From Dechloromonas sp. CZR5 (lineage in GTDB: Bacteria > Pseudomonadota > Gammaproteobacteria > Burkholderiales > Rhodocyclaceae), in contig NZ_VUYQ01000004.1 of assembly GCF_008711155.1 (NCBI RefSeq), positions 266,459 through 330,458 on the forward strand: 64,000 nucleotides of DNA, in the 5' to 3' direction. The number at the start of each line of letters is the position of its first letter. Position 1 is the first letter of the stretch. The translations under genes and the position numbers were made by a program. Shown one piece after another: positions 45,524 to 55,726 of the stretch. The notes beneath the pieces were generated by a model that ran no database searches, was not told the DNA's origin, and saw nothing but the letters and a program-made list of their open reading frames with translations.

Positions 45524-47344
45524 GTGAATTCCCCGGACGCCGTCATCCGCCCATCCAGGTCCCTGTGGCTATCCGGGGCCGCCTTGCTCGCCTGCGTGCT
45601 GCTCGGCTGGCTGGCTTACCGCCTGCTGCTGAACAGCCACCTGGACAGCGAGCGGCATCTGGCGGCGCAGCGTCTCGATGCCTTCGCCCTGTCGCTCGAG
45701 GCGACGCTGGCCCGGCACGAATCGCTGCCCGGCTTGCTCGCGCTCGATCCCGCGCTGGCCGCATTGCTGCGCGAACCGGACAATCCCCGGCGGCAGGCGG
45801 CCGCCAATGCCTACCTCGAAGCCGCACAGCAGGGCGCCTCGGTTGCCGTGGCCTTTCTGATCGACGCCCGGGGCAACACCTTGGCCGCCAGCAACTGGCG
45901 CCTGCCGCGCAGTTTCGTGGGCCATAACTACGCTTTCCGTCCCTATTTCCGCGATGCGCTGGAAGGCGGGCTCGGCCGTTTCTATGGTATCGGCGTCACC
46001 ACCGGCGAGCCGGGTTACTTCCTGGCGGCACCGGTCCGCGATCAGGGCCGGGCGCTGGGCGTCATCGTGCTCAAGGTCGGCCTGGAAGGCATGGAGCAGG
46101 CCCTGTCCGGCACGGGCGACACCCAGTTGCTGACCGACAGCGATGGCGTCGTCTTCCTGGCTTCGGAGCGCCGGTGGCGTTACCGTGCCCTCGCGCCGCT
46201 GCCGGAGGCGGTCAAGGCACGGCTGGAGGAAACCCAGCAATACGGCAGCCAGCCGGTTCCGCTGCTGGCAGACCAGCCCATCGGCATCACCGGGGGCGAA
46301 CCCCGGCGTATCGCCCTGCCGGGCGGGACGCCGCGCGAAAGGATGATCCACGCCCGGCCGGTCGGCAGCCTGGGCTGGCAGATCGTCCAGTTCGGCGACA
46401 CCGGCGAGGCGCGCGCCGTGGCGCTGGGCGGCGGCGTTGCCGTGGCGTTTGCCGTCGCCTTCCTGATCGGGCTGGCCGCCCACTTCCGGCATCGTCGCCA
46501 GCGCCGGGAAGAACTGCGGCGTTTCTATGCGGAGCTGGAGGAGCGCATCGCCGAGCGCACGGCCGACCTGACCGAACAGGTCGCCGCGCTGGAACGCACC
46601 AAGGCCATCCTGCGCGAGACCCGCGACGCCGCTGTGCAGGCAGGCAAGCTGACCACCTTGGGGCAGATGTCGGCCGGCATCAGCCATGAACTCAATCAGC
46701 CGCTGGCCGCCTTGCAGACTTTTGCCGACAACGCTTCAGCCTTGCTGGCGCGCGGTCGTACCGAGGAAGTCGCCGAAAACCTGCGGATGATTTCCGATCT
46801 GGTCGGCCGCACCGGACGCATCGTCCGCCAGCTCAAGACCTTCGCCCGCAAGGAGGCGGCGACGCCGCAGGCGGTGAGCGTAGCGCCGGCCATCGAACAT
46901 GCCTTGCTGATCGTTGAGCCGCGCCGGCGCGAGATCGGCGCGCACATCGCCGTTGCCGCACCGCCTGCCGGCTTGTGTTGCCTGGCCGAAGCGGGCCGCC
47001 TGGAGCAGATTCTCGTGAACCTCTTGCGCAACGGCTTGGACGCCGTGGCTGGGCAGGCCCAACCGCTGCTCGATGTGTCCGTCGCGACCGAGGGTTCCTT
47101 GGTCTGCATCGCCTTGCATGACCACGGGCCGGGCCTCAGCGATGAGGCGCGCTCGCATCTGTTCGAGGCCTTCTACACCACCAAGCCGGCGGGCGAAGGC
47201 CTCGGGCTGGGGCTGGCCATTTCGCTTACCATTGCCGAAAGTTACGGCGGCACCCTGAGCGCCTACAACGCTCCGGAAGGCGGTGCCGTCTTTGCGCTCC
47301 GCTTGCCCGCTGCAGGAGAAAACCATGCCGCATCTGACGCTTGA
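45524..47344 (+). CDS. DctB-like membrane sensor histidine kinase
   Basis: 606 residues: two membrane segments (about 14-36 and 305-325) enclose a large periplasmic dCache-type sensor domain with NYAFRPYFRDALEGGLGRFYGIGVTTGEPGYF, which is typical of DctB-like receptors of organic acids. A coiled-coil linker follows, then HisKA with His388 (ISHELNQPLAALQ) and a HATPase with GEGLGLGLAIS. GTG start. It lies in one operon with the ABC importer and, beyond one small gene, its response regulator. It probably senses the imported compound. Confidence 0.9.
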   Translation: MNSPDAVIRPSRSLWLSGAALLACVLLGWLAYRLLLNSHLDSERHLAAQRLDAFALSLEATLARHESLPGLLALDPALAALLREPDNPRRQAAANAYLEAAQQGASVAVAFLIDARGNTLAASNWRLPRSFVGHNYAFRPYFRDALEGGLGRFYGIGVTTGEPGYFLAAPVRDQGRALGVIVLKVGLEGMEQALSGTGDTQLLTDSDGVVFLASERRWRYRALAPLPEAVKARLEETQQYGSQPVPLLADQPIGITGGEPRRIALPGGTPRERMIHARPVGSLGWQIVQFGDTGEARAVALGGGVAVAFAVAFLIGLAAHFRHRRQRREELRRFYAELEERIAERTADLTEQVAALERTKAILRETRDAAVQAGKLTTLGQMSAGISHELNQPLAALQTFADNASALLARGRTEEVAENLRMISDLVGRTGRIVRQLKTFARKEAATPQAVSVAPAIEHALLIVEPRRREIGAHIAVAAPPAGLCCLAEAGRLEQILVNLLRNGLDAVAGQAQPLLDVSVATEGSLVCIALHDHGPGLSDEARSHLFEAFYTTKPAGEGLGLGLAISLTIAESYGGTLSAYNAPEGGAVFALRLPAAGENHAASDA

Positions 47345-47679
47345 ATACACCCGCAACCTGGCCGACTTCGATCCGGCCCAGGCCCTCGCGGCACTTAACG
47401 AAGCCATGTTCGATTCCGGCCTGTTCGGCGAATCCGACATCAAGAGCCGGGCATGCGCACTGGACTGTCACCAGGTCGGCGTGCGCGACACGCCACGCGG
47501 CTTCGCGCATGTCGCCGTCGCCATGCTTTCCGGGCGCACCGACGAGGAACGCAAGGCGCTGGCCGACAGCCTGCTCGCCGCACTGGCGCCGCTCATCGCC
47601 GGGCATACGGTCGGCGAAGTGCAGCTGAGCGTCGAAACGACCGAACTGCACCGGCCGAGCTACGCCAAGGCGGTACTTC

Positions 47680-47687
<8 letters not shown>
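47325..47687 (+). CDS. Tautomerase-superfamily protein, 5-carboxymethyl-2-hydroxymuconate isomerase-like
   Basis: 120 residues. It begins MPHLTLEYTRNL with the N-terminal proline that acts as catalytic base in this superfamily. The remaining layout (beta strands with FAHVAVAMLSGRTDEERKALADSLLAAL) matches CHMI/HpcD. It would isomerise an unsaturated dicarboxylate in an aromatic ring-cleavage route. GCAGGAG precedes ATG 47325. It overlaps both the sensor kinase (20 bases) and the response regulator (8 bases). This position, inside a two-component pair, is unusual and hints that the imported compound is aromatic-derived. Confidence 0.82.
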
Positions 47688-49023
<1,336 letters not shown>

Positions 49024-49098
49024 AGCGAAAGACGCAGCCGGGTTTTGCGTGAGCCGGGCGTAACCATGGGGGCACGGGTTGTTGCCTTGAATGGAGAA

Positions 49099-49132
49099 AG
49101 CCGGCCATGCAGGTATGTCTGCATGGCCGGCT
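49099..49132. terminator. Perfect 14-bp hairpin between convergent genes
   Basis: AGCCGGCCATGCAG, loop GTATGT, CTGCATGGCCGGCT. There is no long T run on the plus strand; on the minus strand it is followed by TTTCTCC. It probably ends both the regulator transcript and the converging phosphatase transcript. Confidence 0.6.
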
Positions 49133-49178
49133 CTCGTCCCGGGCTTTGCCGGATGCCGTTTTGTACGAACGGTGGCGA

Positions 49179-49868
49179 TTACAGCTGTTCGAGCATGTCG
49201 CGGCTGATCAGCTTGAGCACCTGCGGCGGTTGCTTGCCGATCAGGCGCACCAGATAGACCTCGTCGTTCGATTGCTTGATGCGGGCGACTGCCTCGGCTA
49301 CCGGCAATTTCAGCAGATGGCCGAGGATCAGCGGGGTAACACCGCCGTGGCTGACCACCAGAACGCTGCCTTTGGCCTTGCCGTGGCGGATCTGGTCGAT
49401 GGCCCTGGCTACGCGCTCGGCCTGGCTGTTCAACGATTCGCCGCTGTCCAGCGCGTCGTCCGGCTGGCTGCCGCGTGCCTTGAACTCGGCGGACATCGCC
49501 GCATCGCGCCCGTCTTCGTACATGCCCTCGAACTTGCCGAAGCTGCGTTCGGAGAGGGCCGCCAGCGGTGTGGCCTTGACCGCCGGCAGGGCCAGCGCGG
49601 CGGTTTCCCTGGCGCGGACGAGGCCGCTGCTATAGACCGCCGTGATAGGCACGCCGGCCAGCTTGTCGCCAAGCTGTCTGGCCTGCTGACGACCCGTGTC
49701 GTTGAGCGGGTTGTCGGTGCCGCCTTGCAGGCGCTTTTCCAGGTTCCAGTCGGTCTGGCCGTGGCGGGCGAGGTAGATGTCGAGCACCGGCGTGTCGGCC
49801 AGCGCCGTGCCGGCGGCGAGAGCCAGCACCAGCCAGAGGTGCTTGAGGGTTTGATTGATGCGCTTCAT
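49179..49868 (-). CDS. Periplasmic histidine phosphatase family protein
   Basis: 229 residues with a signal peptide (cleavage after ALA near residue 24), the active motif ARHGQTDWN, and later ERSFGKFEG and SHGGVTPLI carrying the second catalytic histidine. It is a branch 1 (phosphoglycerate-mutase-like) phosphatase with unknown substrate. Its ATG follows the phytase-like stop with no gap, so the two exported enzymes are made together. Confidence 0.9.
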   Translation of the reverse strand: MKRINQTLKHLWLVLALAAGTALADTPVLDIYLARHGQTDWNLEKRLQGGTDNPLNDTGRQQARQLGDKLAGVPITAVYSSGLVRARETAALALPAVKATPLAALSERSFGKFEGMYEDGRDAAMSAEFKARGSQPDDALDSGESLNSQAERVARAIDQIRHGKAKGSVLVVSHGGVTPLILGHLLKLPVAEAVARIKQSNDEVYLVRLIGKQPPQVLKLISRDMLEQL

Positions 49869-51230
49869 TTAGCGGGCCTTCAGCAGTTCGGGAACGTGCA
49901 GCAGGATGAATTCGTTGTCGTCCTGCAGGTTGGGCTGGCGGGCGGCCGAATACGGCAGGTTGTTGTCGTTGGCGACGACAATGTGCTCGGCGTCGACGAC
50001 ATCCACGTCCTCGATGGTGACGAAGGGGAAGGTGAACTTGCCGTCCTTGCCGCCGCGCCGGGCGACCCGCTTCGGATCGTCAATGTTCAGCAGATCGATG
50101 TGGCCGATCTTCCTGACGAAGCCTTCGCTGTCGGCATCCTTCAGGCTGATCTTGTAGATGCGCTTGAACTTGGCCGGCACATTCTGGCAGTCCGGGCGGG
50201 CCGGGCCGTTGCAGGCGTGCTCGGGCAGGCCTTCGCCGTTGTCGCGCTCGATGATCAGGCCGGTATCGGCGTCGATCATGTTGAAGTCGCCGATATTGTT
50301 GCCGTTCTGCTCAACCTGGTATTTCCACGAGCGGCCGGTCCATTCGCCCTTGGCGACATTGAATTCGAGGATGCGCAGGTAGTCGCGGCCATCCTTCTGT
50401 TCCCACTTCTTGTCGTCGGCGTTCCACAGCGGGCCTTCGAGCAGCGGGTAGAGAAACTGGCCGTCCTTCGACGCGGCCATGCCCTCGTAGCCGCGCGAAC
50501 GGCGCACCGTGGTGGCGAAATTGCCGGGCGTGGACGGGGTGGTCACCGAGAAATGGTCGGGTGCCTTCAGCGTCTTGCCGTCGAGTTTTGTTTCGAACAC
50601 GGCCAGCACCTTGCCCTGGCGGTCGGTCTTGATCAGGTAGGGGCCGAGTTCGTCGCCGAACCACATGGCATCGCCGATCGGCTGGATCGACTCGATGTCG
50701 AAATCGGCACCGGTCAGGTAGCGCTGCTTGGTACCTTCATTGACGATCAGGAAAGGCACCTTGCGCTCCGGGTCGTGCAGGAACGCGGTGTTTTGCAGCG
50801 TGACGCCGCCTTTCTGCCAATCAGCCCTGACGCGGTGGAACATCAGCATGGCGTCGGCGCTGTTGTTCCTGGCGCCGTAGCCGTTGTCCTGCAGCACCCA
50901 GAACGTGCCGTCGGCGTTGGTTTTGATGCCCGAAAAGCCTTGTACCGGCTGATTCTTGAACGGCAATGCGATATTGGTCGGGCGCGGCGTGCCCTTGTCG
51001 GAGAGGTAGGAATTCCCCGGCAGGCTGCCCACTGCATCGATCCGCTTGCTATCCGGGCCGGTGTACTTGCCGGAAACCTTGAGGCTCTCGGGCGCATCCT
51101 TCGGCGGTGCGAGGAAAGTCTTGGCCGGCAACACGGCATGGCCGACCAGCGTGGCAGGGAAGGCCTGGTCGGCCATCGCGCCGGTCATGTTGAGTGAAGC
51201 CAGGATGGCCAGGGCAATGTTCTTTTTCAT
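49869..51230 (-). CDS. Esterase-like activity of phytase family protein, exported
   Basis: 453 residues with a signal peptide (MKKNIALAILASLNMTGAMA). The beta-propeller-like sequence with QGFSGIKTNADGTFWVLQDNGYGAR and SRGYEGMAASKDGQFLYPLLEG is typical of the phytase-esterase-like family (PF13449). It likely hydrolyses phosphoesters in the periplasm and partners the histidine phosphatase. The ATG at 51230 is chosen for the signal peptide; upstream frame is poor in features. No strong ribosome binding site is seen. Confidence 0.85.
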   Translation of the reverse strand: MKKNIALAILASLNMTGAMADQAFPATLVGHAVLPAKTFLAPPKDAPESLKVSGKYTGPDSKRIDAVGSLPGNSYLSDKGTPRPTNIALPFKNQPVQGFSGIKTNADGTFWVLQDNGYGARNNSADAMLMFHRVRADWQKGGVTLQNTAFLHDPERKVPFLIVNEGTKQRYLTGADFDIESIQPIGDAMWFGDELGPYLIKTDRQGKVLAVFETKLDGKTLKAPDHFSVTTPSTPGNFATTVRRSRGYEGMAASKDGQFLYPLLEGPLWNADDKKWEQKDGRDYLRILEFNVAKGEWTGRSWKYQVEQNGNNIGDFNMIDADTGLIIERDNGEGLPEHACNGPARPDCQNVPAKFKRIYKISLKDADSEGFVRKIGHIDLLNIDDPKRVARRGGKDGKFTFPFVTIEDVDVVDAEHIVVANDNNLPYSAARQPNLQDDNEFILLHVPELLKAR

Positions 51231-51388
51231 GGTTGGGGCTGTGGGGTTGAACGGACCGACAGCGTAGAAGCCGCGTATTTCGTCGCGGTTAAGCCAGTCT
51301 TGCAGGAATGTTTCATCAAGCCTGCCATTGGTTCGGGATCGACGGCCTATCCACTTTGTGCCGGCAACTCGATACCATGCTTGGCAAC

Positions 51389-52753
51389 ATGACGACACCC
51401 CCCTCCATCCAACCCGGATCACCCGATGCCCAGCCGACCGATGTCAGCTTCCGGCAGGCCTTCCTGTTCTGGCTGAAGCTCGGTTTCATCAGCTTTGGCG
51501 GCCCCGCCGGGCAGATCGCGATCATGCATCAGGAGCTGGTGGAGCGCCGGCGCTGGATTTCCGAGCGCCGCTTCCTGCATGCGCTGAACTACTGCATGGT
51601 GCTGCCGGGGCCGGAGGCGCAGCAGCTGGCGACCTACATCGGCTGGCTGATGCACCGGACCGCGGGCGGCATCGTCGCCGGCGGCCTGTTCGTGCTGCCC
51701 TCGCTGTTAATCCTGATCGGGCTGTCGTGGGTCTACATCGCGTTCGGCGACATGCCGCTGGTGGCCGGCCTGTTCTACGGCATCAAGCCGGCGGTGACTG
51801 CCATCGTCGTCCAGGCGGCGCATCGCATTGGATCGCGTGTGCTGAAGAACAGCCTGCTGTGGGCGATTGCCGCCGCCTCCTTCGTCGCCATCTTTGCCGC
51901 CAATGTGCCGTTCCCGGTCATCGTCGCTGCGGCTGCGGTGGCAGGTTATTTCGGCGGGCGCAGCGCACCGGACAAGTTCAAGGCCGGCGGTGGGCATGGC
52001 AAGGCGGAAAAGTCCTTCGGCCGGGCGCTGATTGACGACGATACGCCGACGCCCGAGCATGCCCGGTTTACCTGGGGCAAGCTGGGCAGGGTTGCGCTGA
52101 TCGGCAGCCTGCTGTGGCTGGTGCCCATGGGGCTGCTGACCACCCGTTACGGCTGGGACCATACGCTGACCCAGATGGGCTGGTTCTTCACCAAGGCGGC
52201 GCTGCTGACTTTCGGCGGCGCCTATGCGGTGCTGCCTTATGTCTACCAGGGGGCGGTGGGCAGTTACGGCTGGCTGACGCCGACGCAGATGATCGATGGC
52301 CTGGCGCTCGGCGAAACGACGCCGGGGCCGCTGATCATGGTCGTTGCCTTCGTCGGTTTCGTCGGCGGCTACGTCAAGGCGGTCTTCGGACCGGACAGCC
52401 TGTTCATGGCCGGTGCGGTGGCGGCCATGCTGGTCACCTGGTTCACCTTCCTGCCGTCTTTCATTTTCATCCTGATGGGTGGTCCGTTCATCGAGACGAC
52501 CCATAACGACCTGAAATTCACCGCACCGCTGACCGCCATTACTGCAGCGGTGGTTGGCGTCATCGTCAACCTGGCGCTGTTCTTCGGTTACCACGTGCTG
52601 TGGCCGAAGGGATTTGACGGTTCGTTCGAGTGGGTGTCGGCGCTCATCGCCGTGGGGGCGGCCATTGCGCTGTTCCGCTTCAAGGCCGGCGTCATCCAGG
52701 TGATTGCCGGCTGCGCGGTTATCGGCTTCCTGAGCAAGGCATTCCTCGCGTGA
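51389..52753 (+). CDS. chrA: Chromate transporter, long-chain ChrA type
   Basis: 454 residues, two homologous CHR domains. The first has FWLKLGFISFGGPAGQIAIM and PGPEAQQLATYIG; the second has FFTKAALLTFGGAYAVLPY and GETTPGPLIMVVAFVG. About ten membrane segments. It would export chromate, or sulfate-like anions, by an antiport-type mechanism. Start ATG at 51389 (MTTPPS); an in-frame ATG at 51377 is an alternative. It diverges from the phytase-like gene with a gap of 158 bases. Confidence 0.9.
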   Translation: MTTPPSIQPGSPDAQPTDVSFRQAFLFWLKLGFISFGGPAGQIAIMHQELVERRRWISERRFLHALNYCMVLPGPEAQQLATYIGWLMHRTAGGIVAGGLFVLPSLLILIGLSWVYIAFGDMPLVAGLFYGIKPAVTAIVVQAAHRIGSRVLKNSLLWAIAAASFVAIFAANVPFPVIVAAAAVAGYFGGRSAPDKFKAGGGHGKAEKSFGRALIDDDTPTPEHARFTWGKLGRVALIGSLLWLVPMGLLTTRYGWDHTLTQMGWFFTKAALLTFGGAYAVLPYVYQGAVGSYGWLTPTQMIDGLALGETTPGPLIMVVAFVGFVGGYVKAVFGPDSLFMAGAVAAMLVTWFTFLPSFIFILMGGPFIETTHNDLKFTAPLTAITAAVVGVIVNLALFFGYHVLWPKGFDGSFEWVSALIAVGAAIALFRFKAGVIQVIAGCAVIGFLSKAFLA

Positions 52754-52810
52754 GCCGGTCGAGACCGGCGGAGCGATTCACGCGCCGGTTTCTCCCGATT
52801 TGCCGCCGCC

Positions 52811-55009
52811 CTAGCCGCCTTGTGTCTTGGCCCGCGCACTGTGCAGCTTTTTGTAGCTGTCGATCAAGCGCTGGTGGCGCTCCAGCCCTTCCAGCTTCAT
52901 GCTCGTCGGCGTCAAGCCGTGGAAGCGCACGCTGCCGTCTACCGAGCCGATCGCCGCATCCATGCACCGGTCGCCGAACATGCGCCGGAAATTGGCTTCG
53001 TAATCGTCGAGCGCCAGCCCGTCGTCGAGCACCACTTCAAGCACCACGTTCAGGGCTTGATAGAACAAGCCGCGTTCGACGGTATTCTCGTTGTATTGCA
53101 GGTAAGCCTCGACCAGTTCCTTGGCCGTGTCGAGCCGCTGCAGGGCCAGGTTGATCAACAGCTTCAATTCGAGAATCGTCAGCTGGCCCCAGTTCGTGTT
53201 CTCGTCGAATTCAACGCCGATCAGGGTGATGATGTCCGTGTAGTCGTCGATTTCGCTGTCTTCCAGGCGTTCGAGCAGTGCTTCCAGCGCGGCATCGTCG
53301 AGGCGGTGCAGGTTGAGGATGTCTTCACGGAAGGCCAGCGCCTTGTTGGTGTTGTCCCAGATCAGGTCCTCGACCGGGTAGATCTCGGAGTAACCCGGTA
53401 CCAGGATGCGGCAGGCGGTGGCGCCGAGTTGGTCGTAGACCGCCATGTACACTTCCTTGCCCATGGCTTCGAGAATGCCGAACAGGGTAGCCGCTTCGTC
53501 GGCATTGGAATTTTCGCCTTGGCCGGAGAAATCCCATTCGACGAAGTCGTAGTCGGCCTTGGCGCTGAAGAAGCGCCACGACACCACACCGCTCGAATCG
53601 ATGAAGTGTTCGACGAAATTGTTCGGCTCGGTGACGGCATTGCTCTCGAAGGTCGGCCGCGGCAGGTCGTTGAGGCCTTCGAAGCTGCGGCCCTGCAGCA
53701 GTTCGGTGAGGCTGCGTTCGAGCGCAACTTCCAGGCTCGGATGCGCGCCGAAAGAGGCGAAGACGCCGCCGGTGCACGGGTTCATCAGGGTGACGCACAT
53801 TACCGGGAACTGGCCGCCGAGCGAGGCGTCCTTGACCAGCACCGGGAAGCCCTGGTTTTCCAGTTCGGTAATGCCAGCGACGATGCCCGGATATTTGGCC
53901 AGCACTTCGGCCGGCACATCGGGCAGCGCGATTTCGCCTTCGAGGATTTCGCGCTTGACGGCCCGCTCGAAGATTTCCGACAGGCACTGCACCTGCGCCT
54001 CGACCAGCGTGTTGCCGGCGCTCATGCCGTTGCTGAGGAAGAGGTTGTCGATCAGGTTGGTCGGGAAATACACCGTCTCGCCGTCCGACTGGCGCACATA
54101 GGGCAGCGCGCAGATGCCACGTTCGGTGTTGCCGGAATTGGTGTCGAACAGGTGCGAGGCGCGCAGCTCGCCGTCCGGGTTGTAGATGTCGAGGCAGTAC
54201 TCGTCGAGCAGGCCCTTGGGCAGTGCATCCTTCTTGCCCGGCTTGAACCAGCGCTCCTCCGGGTAATGCACGAAGGGCGCGTTGGCGATCTCCGGGCCCC
54301 AGTAGTTGTCGTTGTAGAAATGGTTGCAGCTCGCCCGCTCGATGTACTCGCCGAGCGCCGAAGCCAGTGCGCTTTCCTTGGTTGCGCCCTTGCCGTTGGT
54401 GAAGCACATCGGTGAGTGGGCATCGCGGATGTGCAGCGACCAGACGTTGGGCACCAGGTTGCGCCAGGAGGCGATCTCGATCTTGATGCCCAGCCCGGCG
54501 AGCAGGCCGGACATGTTGGCGATGGTCTGCTCGAGCGGCAGGTCCTTGCCGGCGATGAAGGTCTGGGTGCCGGCCTCCGGGTTGATGGTCAGCAGCGCCT
54601 GTGCATCGGCATCGAGGTTCTCGACTTCCTCGATGATGAATTCCGGCCCGGTCTGCACCACCTTCTTGACGGTACAGCGGTCGATGGAGCGCAAAATGCC
54701 CAGCCGATCCTTGGCCGAAATGTCCGGCGGCAGCTCGACCTGGATCTTGAAGGTCTGCTTGTAGCGATTTTCCGGATCGACGATGTTGTTCTGCGACAAC
54801 CGGATGTGTTCGGTCGGGATGTTGCGCGTGTCGCAGTAGAGCTTGACGAAGTAGGCCGCGCACAAGGCCGACGAGGCGAGGAAGTAATCGAACGGCCCCG
54901 GCGCCGAGCCGTCGCCCTTGTAGCGGATGGGCTGGTCGGCGATCACCGTGAAGTCGTCGAATTTGGCTTCCTGGCGAAGCTTGTCGAGAAAATTGACCTT
55001 GATTTCCAT
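52811..55009 (-). CDS. OsmC-YcaO fusion protein
   Basis: 732 residues. Residues 1-150 are an OsmC-like domain (NFLDKLRQEAKFDDFTVIAD, ALCAAYFVKLYCDTRN). From about 180 on is a YcaO domain with ATP-binding parts such as GKGATKESALASALGEYIERASC and AQVQCLSEIFERAVK. A C-terminal helical repeat-like region follows. It matches the E. coli YcaO type, tied to RimO-dependent methylthiolation of ribosomal protein S12 and not to RiPP synthesis; no precursor peptide or RiPP gene is near. The ATG at 55009 (MEIKVNF) is chosen; upstream in-frame residues look non-coding. Confidence 0.9.
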   Translation of the reverse strand: MEIKVNFLDKLRQEAKFDDFTVIADQPIRYKGDGSAPGPFDYFLASSALCAAYFVKLYCDTRNIPTEHIRLSQNNIVDPENRYKQTFKIQVELPPDISAKDRLGILRSIDRCTVKKVVQTGPEFIIEEVENLDADAQALLTINPEAGTQTFIAGKDLPLEQTIANMSGLLAGLGIKIEIASWRNLVPNVWSLHIRDAHSPMCFTNGKGATKESALASALGEYIERASCNHFYNDNYWGPEIANAPFVHYPEERWFKPGKKDALPKGLLDEYCLDIYNPDGELRASHLFDTNSGNTERGICALPYVRQSDGETVYFPTNLIDNLFLSNGMSAGNTLVEAQVQCLSEIFERAVKREILEGEIALPDVPAEVLAKYPGIVAGITELENQGFPVLVKDASLGGQFPVMCVTLMNPCTGGVFASFGAHPSLEVALERSLTELLQGRSFEGLNDLPRPTFESNAVTEPNNFVEHFIDSSGVVSWRFFSAKADYDFVEWDFSGQGENSNADEAATLFGILEAMGKEVYMAVYDQLGATACRILVPGYSEIYPVEDLIWDNTNKALAFREDILNLHRLDDAALEALLERLEDSEIDDYTDIITLIGVEFDENTNWGQLTILELKLLINLALQRLDTAKELVEAYLQYNENTVERGLFYQALNVVLEVVLDDGLALDDYEANFRRMFGDRCMDAAIGSVDGSVRFHGLTPTSMKLEGLERHQRLIDSYKKLHSARAKTQGG

Positions 55010-55184
55010 GCGAGGATTCCAGAGAGGGTTCAAAACGAATCGGCCGCTATTATCGGAGTTTCCAGCTGGAAAAGCCCGGCTTCTCCGCTGTGGGAGGGGG
55101 CGGAGATATGTTCGTTTCTCGGTGCCTTGGCGGCCGTTTGCCAAACTGGGCGCTCGGAACATCCGGAAAATCCGGGCAATTCAC

Positions 55185-55214
55185 TTGTTTGAGGGTTCCC
55201 GGCGAGGCTAGAAT
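55185..55214 (+). promoter_or_regulatory. Possible promoter of the toxin-antitoxin leader
   Basis: TTGTTT (55185-55190), 18-base spacer, TAGAAT (55209-55214). It lies about 65 bases upstream of the candidate leader peptide. Confidence 0.4.
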
Positions 55215-55278
55215 ATGCGGATTGGCAGCATCGTAAGAAACTGTACGCGCTGGCCTGAATCTATTTCATAGGCTGAGT

Positions 55279-55305
55279 ATGTTGGAGAGTGTAGCAATCC
55301 GATAA
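55279..55305 (+). CDS. Candidate 8-residue leader peptide upstream of topAI
   Basis: ATG-TTG-GAG-AGT-GTA-GCA-ATC-CGA-TAA, reading MLESVAIR. AGGCTGAG sits a few bases upstream. Codons 1-4 contain the strand that pairs with the bases just before the topAI start. In E. coli the topAI operon is also controlled by an upstream leader ORF, so a leader peptide is plausible. A frame this short can occur by chance. Confidence 0.4.
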   Translation: MLESVAIR

Positions 55306-55413
55306 CGCAGTCCCGAACCCCGGGCTGTCTGTTATCGCCATGCAGGATGAGTAGCGATCACCCCTTGGGGGCGATCGCTGTCGTGTATTTGATTGCTTTC
55401 AGACTCTCCAATA
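55280..55413 (+). promoter_or_regulatory. Structured 5' leader RNA of topAI-yjhQ
   Basis: An outer helix pairs TTGGAGAGT (55282-55290) with ACTCTCCAA (55403-55411), directly in front of the topAI ATG at 55414. Inside it are two hairpins: CGATAAC...GTTATCG (55300-55306/55331-55337), extended by CAG/CTG and CCCG/CGGG, and AGCGATC...GATCGCT (55353-55359/55373-55379). Together they make a three-helix junction. No Shine-Dalgarno sequence lies next to the topAI ATG. No known riboswitch class was recognised. The 404-base gap from 55010 holds no other gene. Confidence 0.55.
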
Positions 55414-55671
55414 ATGAACCTTTCAAGGCCAGAGCAGAGGACCCTTCACGTCCTCGCAAAAGGCGGCTGCATTGCGCATAGGCGCGATGACAGGGGCCGC
55501 ATCTCCTCAGTCGATTGTTACACCCGCGACGGTTTGCTTTTGACGGACTGTACGCTTTCCGTCTTCCAGAAGTTGCGAGGCAAACGCCTCATCAGCTCAA
55601 AAAACGGGCTGCCCTACCGGATCAACGCAACCGGTCTTCGCGCGGTTCGACCGCAACTCGACAATCAATGA
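55414..55671 (+). CDS. topAI: TopAI (YjhX) family toxin, topoisomerase I inhibitor
   Basis: 85 residues, the same length as E. coli YjhX/TopAI. The sequence [38 protein letters not shown] and [16 protein letters not shown] follows the family closely. The E. coli protein binds DNA topoisomerase I and blocks its relaxing activity, and YjhQ acts as its antitoxin. The next gene here is a YjhQ homologue. The ATG has no ribosome binding site next to it, and the upstream bases are locked in a predicted helix. Confidence 0.85.
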   Translation: MNLSRPEQRTLHVLAKGGCIAHRRDDRGRISSVDCYTRDGLLLTDCTLSVFQKLRGKRLISSKNGLPYRINATGLRAVRPQLDNQ

Positions 55672-55683
55672 CACAACGGGCAC

Positions 55684-55698
55684 GGCCACGCCGTGGCC
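55684..55698 (+). repeat. Short hairpin between topAI and yjhQ
   Basis: GGCCAC-GCC-GTGGCC, a perfect 6-bp stem with a 3-base loop, 13 bases after the topAI stop. It may shift the toxin-to-antitoxin ratio. Confidence 0.4.
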
Positions 55699-55726
55699 GG
55701 CTGTCCTCACTAACTTGGATATCGAC

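Noticed and set aside
52820..54415. Long plus-strand frame opposite the OsmC-YcaO gene
   Set aside because: Repetitive Val/Asp/Gln/Arg composition typical of antisense translation.
52811..55009. YcaO gene as part of a RiPP (thiopeptide or azoline) cluster
   Set aside because: The OsmC-YcaO fusion is the E. coli-like housekeeping type, and there is no precursor peptide, dehydrogenase or exporter nearby.
55300..55337. Integron attC site upstream of topAI
   Set aside because: The GTTATCG/CGATAAC arms do not fit GTTRRRY/RYYYAAC, and no integrase or cassette array is seen.
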